From Nostoc sp. GT001 (GTDB lineage Bacteria > Cyanobacteriota > Cyanobacteriia > Cyanobacteriales > Nostocaceae): a stretch of DNA of 28,442 bases. The notes beneath the pieces were generated by a model. It was not told the DNA's origin. It ran no database searches and was given only the letters and a program-made list of their open reading frames with translations. The stretch is taken from assembly GCF_030382115.1 (NCBI RefSeq), contig NZ_JAUDRJ010000003.1, positions 242,916-271,357 on the forward strand. The letters run 5' to 3'. Both the position numbers and the translations under genes were made by a program. Positions 24,610 to 28,442 of this stretch are shown in pieces (positions within the stretch are counted from its first letter, which is position 1; each line of letters opens with the position of its first letter).

Positions 24610-24787
24610 TGCCGGCACTTTAGTAGTTTACGTTGCTAAAAAAGACCTGGAAGAAGAAGTCGTCAAACAAACCGATGGAAACGATGGCAAGATTCTCACC
24701 CTAGCAAATGGTTGGGAATTAGAATTTCGTGAATTGCCAGACACAGCAAATTTACCTCAAACAGTAGAAGCTAAACGCCTCGCATAA
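24584..24787 (+). CDS. nifT: NifT/FixU family protein
   Basis: NifT is a small protein conserved in nif clusters; its loss has little effect in tested organisms and its role is unknown. The 67-residue product reads [20 protein letters not shown], then DLEEEVV and LANGWELEFRELP, the family pattern. The frame is open from TTG 24572, but the ATG at 24584 has GAGG six bases upstream and gives the family start MKVM. Confidence 0.93.
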   Translation: MKVMLRMNDAGTLVVYVAKKDLEEEVVKQTDGNDGKILTLANGWELEFRELPDTANLPQTVEAKRLA

Positions 24788-24789
24788 AA

Positions 24790-24936
24790 CAGTTAGGAGT
24801 TAAGAGTTATGAGTTGGAAGTCAATAGTTATGAGTTAAGAGTTATGAATTATTAACTCTTAGCTCCTCATTTTAACTCCTCACTCCTAACTCCTCACTCC
24901 TAACTCTTCACTTTTAACTCCCCCACTCCTAACTTT
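24790..24936. repeat. Long heptad-derived inverted repeat
   Basis: About 60 bp of GTTAGGAGTTAAGAGTTATG-type words are followed by about 80 bp of AACTCCTCACTCCTAACTC-type words, the two being largely complementary. The transcript could fold into a long hairpin between nifT and the [2Fe-2S] gene. It may attenuate or separate expression of the last gene from the nif operon. Confidence 0.7.
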
Positions 24937-24944
24937 TATCAATC

Positions 24945-25490
24945 ATGGGTAACAAGTATTTGACGTTATCAGAATTGAACCTTGAGGGACAGTTACTAGG
25001 TTTTGTTGGTGGTGAACCAGGAAAATATAAATACTTACAATTGGCAGTTCCATCTGGAAATGTAGATATTAAACTGCCTAAAGAGTTGCGCCGTTTACTA
25101 AGTTCATCCTTAGTTCCTGGTCAGCAACTTCGCATTTGTGGTCATAGTAAGATAGACTCACGCACAAGTAAAATTAAAATTAAAGCCTATAAGGTGACAC
25201 CAATCAATGCGTGTCCAAAGCAAGATTTACCACCTCAATCAAAAGCGAGGATTATGGTATGTCAAAAGGGCGGTTGTCTGAAACGTGGTGGTAAAGGGTT
25301 ATTATCAGAATTAGAAAAAACTTTGTGCGATCGCGGTTTATTAGACAAAGTTACCATTGAACATACCAGTTGCCAAAAATGCTGTGGCAGCGCTCCCAAC
25401 TGTGTTTTGCAGCTTGGTAAAAAGAAATACAAGAATATTCATCCTGATGCGATCGCAACTTTGCTAGAAAGTCATTTAACTTCAGATTAA
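24945..25490 (+). CDS. Thioredoxin-like [2Fe-2S] ferredoxin-domain protein
   Basis: The 181-residue protein has an N-terminal half resembling an OB-like beta domain (FVGGEPGKYKYLQLAVPSG, GQQLRICGHSKIDSRT) and a C-terminal thioredoxin-like [2Fe-2S] domain: MVCQKGGCLKRGGKGLLSEL with C106 and C111, and HTSCQKCCGSAPNC with C143, C146, C147 and C153. C143xxxC147 plus the first pair would hold the cluster. It is likely a soluble electron carrier or Fe-S handling protein. It follows nifT in the same direction but is separated by a repeat-derived hairpin; a nitrogenase-related role is suggested by position only. The ATG at 24945 is used; no strong ribosome binding site is visible. Confidence 0.83.
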   Translation: MGNKYLTLSELNLEGQLLGFVGGEPGKYKYLQLAVPSGNVDIKLPKELRRLLSSSLVPGQQLRICGHSKIDSRTSKIKIKAYKVTPINACPKQDLPPQSKARIMVCQKGGCLKRGGKGLLSELEKTLCDRGLLDKVTIEHTSCQKCCGSAPNCVLQLGKKKYKNIHPDAIATLLESHLTSD

Positions 25491-25530
25491 TAAGCTTTTC
25501 TAGCTATTCTTAAAATAATACACAACTTTG

Positions 25531-25553
25531 TAGGGGTAAAAATTTTACCCCTA
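25531..25553 (+). terminator. Terminator-like hairpin after the [2Fe-2S] gene
   Basis: TAGGGGTAAAA and TTTTACCCCTA pair around a single base, 41 bp downstream of the stop codon. The stem is strong; only a short T-run (TTTG) follows. It is a plausible end of the nif-associated transcript. Confidence 0.65.
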
Positions 25554-25607
25554 TTTGTTGTAAGTAGTTTCCAAATTTCAGGGTGATTGCGGAAATATTA
25601 CAGGTAT

Positions 25608-25706
25608 CTGAAGAACCTCTCTCTAAATCTCTTTCCTAAAAGGAGAGAGACTTTGAATTTTTCCCTTTTACGCTTTGGGAAAGGGCTTAGGGGGTTAGGT
25701 TTCGCG
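25608..25706. repeat. Dispersed Nostoc-type repeat (CTCTCTAAATCTC...GGGGGTTAGG)
   Basis: AACCTCTCTCTAAATCTC, a CCTAAAAGG core with GGAGAGAG, then GGGAAAGGGCTTAGGGGGTT form a block I recognise as a frequent intergenic repeat in Nostoc-like genomes. It contains an inverted pair CTCTTTCC/GGAGAGAG. No gene is present from 25491 to 26311 apart from repeats. Confidence 0.55.
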
Positions 25707-25720
25707 TTAGTTTTTCGCAG

Positions 25721-25760
25721 ATTAATCAAGATTATCTGGATCTATGCCGAGCGATCGCAA
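25721..25760 (-). repeat. Inverted third copy of the Uma2 3'-end repeat
   Basis: On the minus strand these 40 bp match 18333-18372 with one mismatch (GCTCGGC for GCTTGGC) and would encode LRSLGIDPDNLD-stop. The preceding minus-strand frame (VLWGK...) does not look like a Uma2 body, so this is another isolated 3' tip. Confidence 0.85.
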
Positions 25761-26015
25761 TTTCCCCCACAGCACGCTCACTCTCGCTACAACCATGAGC
25801 CACGGCTAGTTATACCAAGGGATATGTGCAATCAATCACCACTATTTGAGAAAAACCAAGTCCTCAGCGTTGGGTTTTTCCAACACAAACTTGGCTTTTT
25901 GACCGAGAAGGAACGCTGTTAAGAACCTCTGCATAATGGTTTCGAGGCTAAGTAGCTTGAGGAATATTTTAGTTGGGAAGTGCGATCGCTCTGCCTTTTT
26001 TATAACTCTCATTTC

Positions 26016-26148
26016 ATATCATGTCCGCTTGATTGCTTATTAAACCCGAAGAACCCCACCCCGCCAAAGCTGTGCTTTGTCTCCCCTCCCCGCAGGCGGG
26101 GAGGGGGTTGGGGTTATTTTATTCTGGGTAATTTGGCGGACATGATAT
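26016..26148. mobile_element. MITE-like element with 13-bp terminal inverted repeats
   Basis: ATATCATGTCCGC at 26016-26028 is exactly complementary to 26136-26148. Between them are a GC-rich inner inverted repeat (AACCCCACCCCGCC facing GGGGTTGGGGTT type words, with CCCCTCCCCGC facing GCGGGGAGGGG) and no coding capacity. Total length 133 bp. No clear target-site duplication is visible. The structure fits a miniature inverted-repeat element moved by a transposase elsewhere. Confidence 0.7.
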
Positions 26149-26239
26149 CACCCATTTTTTCATAAGTTAGAAAAATAGCAGTAGATAAAGATATTTTAAG
26201 TATTTCTAAAAAATGACACCTCTGAGTTAATTTGTTCAA

Positions 26240-26268
26240 ATTCTCGGTCAAATCGGCTAGCCGAGAAT
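26240..26268. promoter_or_regulatory. Overlapping palindromes upstream of the sugar dehydrogenase
   Basis: ATTCTCGG (26240) pairs with CCGAGAAT (26261-26268), while the inner TCGGCTAGCCGA (26253-26264) is a perfect 12-bp palindrome, so two exclusive folds are possible. A TAATAT that could be a -10 box follows at 26275. Position 44 bp before the gene start suggests an operator. Confidence 0.45.
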
Positions 26269-26311
26269 GATGTGTAATATAGATCACTACTAAGCTAGAG
26301 GGAAGTTCAAA

Positions 26312-27778
26312 ATGGTTGCATCTACTCTAAAACCAACACAGATACTTGGACGCATACTATCCGCATCTCTAATTAGTTTGATGTCCTTAGAGGTTCTTAG
26401 CACCGCTGCAATCGGTCAACCGCCCCCTGCGTCTGTTGAAACCAAGCTGAAAGTGCCTATTACAATGACCTCTTGGCCCTTTAATACTAGCCGTTACTTG
26501 AAAGTGCCGCCCAATTTCTCTATCTCTGTTTATGCTCGCATTAACAAAGCTCGCTTTATGGCAGTTGCTCCCAATGGGGATCTTCTAGTATCACAGCCCA
26601 GTTCCGGTAAAGTATTAATTGTCCGGCCAAATGGCAGCAAAGATCCAATTATTTCTGACTTCGTAACGGGTCTACGCAAACCACACGACATTGTGTTTCA
26701 TAAAATTGACAACACCACATACATTTATATCTCTGAAACTCATCAAATTAACCGCTTCATATACAACTCTGGAGACTTAATCGCGAAAAATCGTCAAATC
26801 GTTGTAGTTGGCTTACCAGACAGCAGCACACTAGAACTCAAAGGCGCTTATGGTCACGAACTAAAAAATATCGCACTTGATGCCAACCACAAACTATACG
26901 TGTCGATCGCCTCTACATGCAATGCCTGTAAGGAAGATACTGTCAGCACTCCAAAGCGTGGTGCAATTTACCAGTACAACGCTAATGGAACCAATCAGCG
27001 GCTTTTTGCCGAAGGTTTACGTAATGCCGAAGGGTTAGCATTCTTACCTGGCACAAATGACCTTTGGGTAGTCGTTAATAATCGAGATAACATCGCCTAT
27101 CCCTTCAACGATAGCACTGGCAATTACGGTAAAATTATCCCCTCTTATGTAGACGACCACCCACCAGAAGAGTTCACGAAAGTCCGAGATGGCGGTAACT
27201 ACGGTTGGCCATTCTGCAACCCCAATCCTGACACGCCAAATGGCCTCAACAATATGCCATTTGACCGCGACTATCAGTTCAATGCGAATGGAAGTGTTAA
27301 TTGCAATGCAATGGACAGGATTAGCAAAGGTATCCAAGCCCATTCCGCTCCCTTGGGACTAACATTCTTACAAAATACCAACTTTCCCAGCCTATACTCA
27401 AATGGGGCAGTGACAGGGCTGCATGGTTCATGGAATCGGCAGAAGAAAACGGGCTACAAAATAGCTTACTTTCCCTGGAACAGTACGACAAAGACCCCAG
27501 GGCAAGAGATGGATTTAGTCATCGGTTGGGTAGTTCCAGCAACGCAAGAAACCTGGGGGCGACCCGTGGATATGGTAGTAGACCAGCAAGGTAATTTGTT
27601 AATTTCGGATGACTTCAGCGGCACTATCTATAAGCTTTCCTACACGCCGTCACAACAGGTTAAGGTCTACAAAGACCCTAACTTTGGCGGAATTTCCCAG
27701 TCTTTTCCTACGACTCCAGGAGTATACAAATCCAACCAATCAGATTTTTTCACGCTTGGCTTGATTGTAGCTGCTTAG
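26312..27778 (+). CDS. Exported L-sorbosone/glucose dehydrogenase-like beta-propeller protein
   Basis: The 488-residue protein has an N-terminal signal region (about 12-35, ILGRILSASLISLMSLEVLS, then AAIGQ) and a six-blade propeller of the PQQ-dependent sugar dehydrogenase / sorbosone dehydrogenase type: FMAVAPNGDLLVSQ, GLRKPHDIVFH, GAYGHELKNIALD, GLRNAEGLAFLPGTNDLWV, DGGNYGWPFCNP, HSAPLGLTFL, GLHGSWNR, and WGRPVDMVVDQQGNLLISD. It probably oxidises a sugar or related aldehyde outside the cytoplasm, if PQQ is available; substrate unknown. After the propeller, residues 450-488 (VKVYKDPNFGGISQSFPTTPGVY) resemble the first motif of a beta/gamma-crystallin domain, which then ends abruptly (FFTLGLIVAA). 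GAGGGAAG precedes the ATG by about eight bases. Confidence 0.83.
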   Translation: MVASTLKPTQILGRILSASLISLMSLEVLSTAAIGQPPPASVETKLKVPITMTSWPFNTSRYLKVPPNFSISVYARINKARFMAVAPNGDLLVSQPSSGKVLIVRPNGSKDPIISDFVTGLRKPHDIVFHKIDNTTYIYISETHQINRFIYNSGDLIAKNRQIVVVGLPDSSTLELKGAYGHELKNIALDANHKLYVSIASTCNACKEDTVSTPKRGAIYQYNANGTNQRLFAEGLRNAEGLAFLPGTNDLWVVVNNRDNIAYPFNDSTGNYGKIIPSYVDDHPPEEFTKVRDGGNYGWPFCNPNPDTPNGLNNMPFDRDYQFNANGSVNCNAMDRISKGIQAHSAPLGLTFLQNTNFPSLYSNGAVTGLHGSWNRQKKTGYKIAYFPWNSTTKTPGQEMDLVIGWVVPATQETWGRPVDMVVDQQGNLLISDDFSGTIYKLSYTPSQQVKVYKDPNFGGISQSFPTTPGVYKSNQSDFFTLGLIVAA

Positions 27779-27818
27779 CCCGCATTTCTCACAAGCTTAA
27801 GGCGTTTGATGGAGCAGA

Positions 27819-27901
27819 GGAGAAGTAATGAGTAATGAGTAATGAGTAATAAGTAATAAGTAAAAACTTCTTACTTCTTACTTCTTGCTCATTACTTCTC
27901 C
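27819..27901. repeat. Heptad array with perfect 14-bp inverted ends
   Basis: GGAGAAGTAATGAG (27819-27832) is exactly complementary to 27888-27901. Between them AGTAATG/AGTAATA heptads face ACTTCTT heptads. The hairpin lies about 40 bp after the sugar dehydrogenase stop and could serve as its terminator. Confidence 0.75.
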
Positions 27902-28291
27902 CCGGCACTTGCGCAGGCTTTAAGAGGTGTGGTGATAAATCCGGGTTAGGGGGTGAGGTTTTTTGCTAAGGTTTGTAATGAGCAATTCAGAAAATTCATT
28001 GCGATCGCTCAATCATGTTAGATTATAGTTTGTTGTTTCTCTTAAACACAAAATCCGACAGGTTCCTACCCATCTCCTCATTGTGGGAATGAAAAAAAAG
28101 AGTTAAAAGTTAAGTTTTTTGAAAATGATATGCAGCAACACACCTATTTTCATTACCTCACATCGCTTATCACACAAGGCTTACAACCACAATTGAATAT
28201 GATTGTCAAAGCAAAAATTAAAAAAATATGAAGTGCATTTTTACCCTCAAAAAAATGATATGTTAGATACAGAATTGAATTTCGCACGTTT
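27902..28291. other. Gene-poor end of the window
   Basis: No convincing gene. A 33-codon frame at 28130-28231 (MQQHTYFHYLTSLITQGL...) has no ribosome binding site and no recognisable product. AT-rich sequence contains repeated AAAAATGATATG words (near 28123 and 28251). A terminator-like hairpin at 28292 implies that something may be transcribed through this stretch. Confidence 0.4.
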
Positions 28292-28325
28292 CTGGAGTAA
28301 AACAACATAGATTACTCCAGTTTTT
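28292..28325 (+). terminator. Isolated intrinsic-terminator-like hairpin
   Basis: CTGGAGTAA (28292-28300) pairs with TTACTCCAG (28312-28320) over an 11-base loop and is followed by five Ts. No gene is near it on the plus strand; the last coding end is more than 500 bp upstream. It may close a small RNA. Confidence 0.65.
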
Positions 28326-28442
28326 CACCCTCAAACCCTTGGCATTTATTGCTTTTGACGGAAATTGAGGGTAGTCTGAGTACACATTTAAAAAACCAAA
28401 ACCTAGTTGCAAATAGATTAAATTCTTTGCTGGGATTAGGTT

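Noticed and set aside
24790..24936. Possible CRISPR-like array between nifT and the [2Fe-2S] gene
   Set aside because: The repeat unit is about seven bases without regular spacers; it is a heptad array with facing halves.
25587..25922. 111-codon frame reading ...RRLIKIIWIYAERSQ...
   Set aside because: It reads through a dispersed repeat and the antisense of the Uma2 3'-tip; the same residues arise antisense to the Uma2 gene near 18350, so it is repeat-derived rather than a gene.

Overview
This window looks like the chromosome of a heterocyst-forming, nitrogen-fixing cyanobacterium of the Nostoc/Anabaena group. The palindrome GCGATCGC (the cyanobacterial HIP1 octamer) occurs roughly once per kilobase. 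Spacers are filled with tandem heptad repeats of the kind seen in Nostocales. Gene content includes a photosynthetic-type Gap2 GAPDH, a PEP-CTERM surface protein, Uma2 proteins and a nifV-nifZ-nifT cluster. Identifications rest on reading the proteins and on remembered family features; no database search was run.

Layout. Bases 1-12300 are mostly conserved housekeeping genes: murB and murC (minus strand), nadD and gap2 (plus), thiL (minus), a Uma2 gene (plus), a TLP40/CYP38-like lumenal cyclophilin (minus), efp and accB (plus), an ArsR-type regulator (plus), a membrane-anchored GerMN-domain protein (minus) and proS (minus). At 12358-13701 a TnpB-only IS200/IS605-type element sits directly upstream of proS. 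Then come an acyltransferase (14209) and a PEP-CTERM protein (16089) preceded by a perfect 16-bp inverted repeat.

Bases 17234-21285 are an accessory patch. It holds a broken vapBC pair, a second Uma2 gene, an intact VapBC-type module, a ParE/RelE-type module, a scar of a Ser/Thr kinase-WD40 gene and about 1.1 kb without genes. The intact VapBC module lies between two identical 34-bp direct repeats that are the 3' end of the Uma2 gene. A third, inverted copy lies at 25721.

Bases 21286-25490 are a nif-associated cluster: serine acetyltransferase (CysE/NifP), an Asr1405-type small protein, a DUF2949-type small protein, nifV, nifZ, nifT and a thioredoxin-like [2Fe-2S] protein. Homocitrate from NifV is a ligand of FeMo-cofactor, cysteine supply feeds Fe-S cluster assembly, and NifZ assists P-cluster maturation. 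The cluster is therefore about nitrogenase assembly rather than the structural subunits, which are not in the window. The remainder (25491-28442) holds dispersed repeats, a MITE-like element with 13-bp terminal inverted repeats, a secreted L-sorbosone/glucose-dehydrogenase-like beta-propeller with an odd beta/gamma-crystallin-like tail, and a gene-poor end with a lone terminator-like hairpin.

Several starts were moved from the longest open frame to an internal start supported by a ribosome binding site or family length (gap2, cyclophilin, GerMN protein, vapC, ParE-partner antitoxin, DUF2949 protein, nifT). I found no tRNA, rRNA or CRISPR array.
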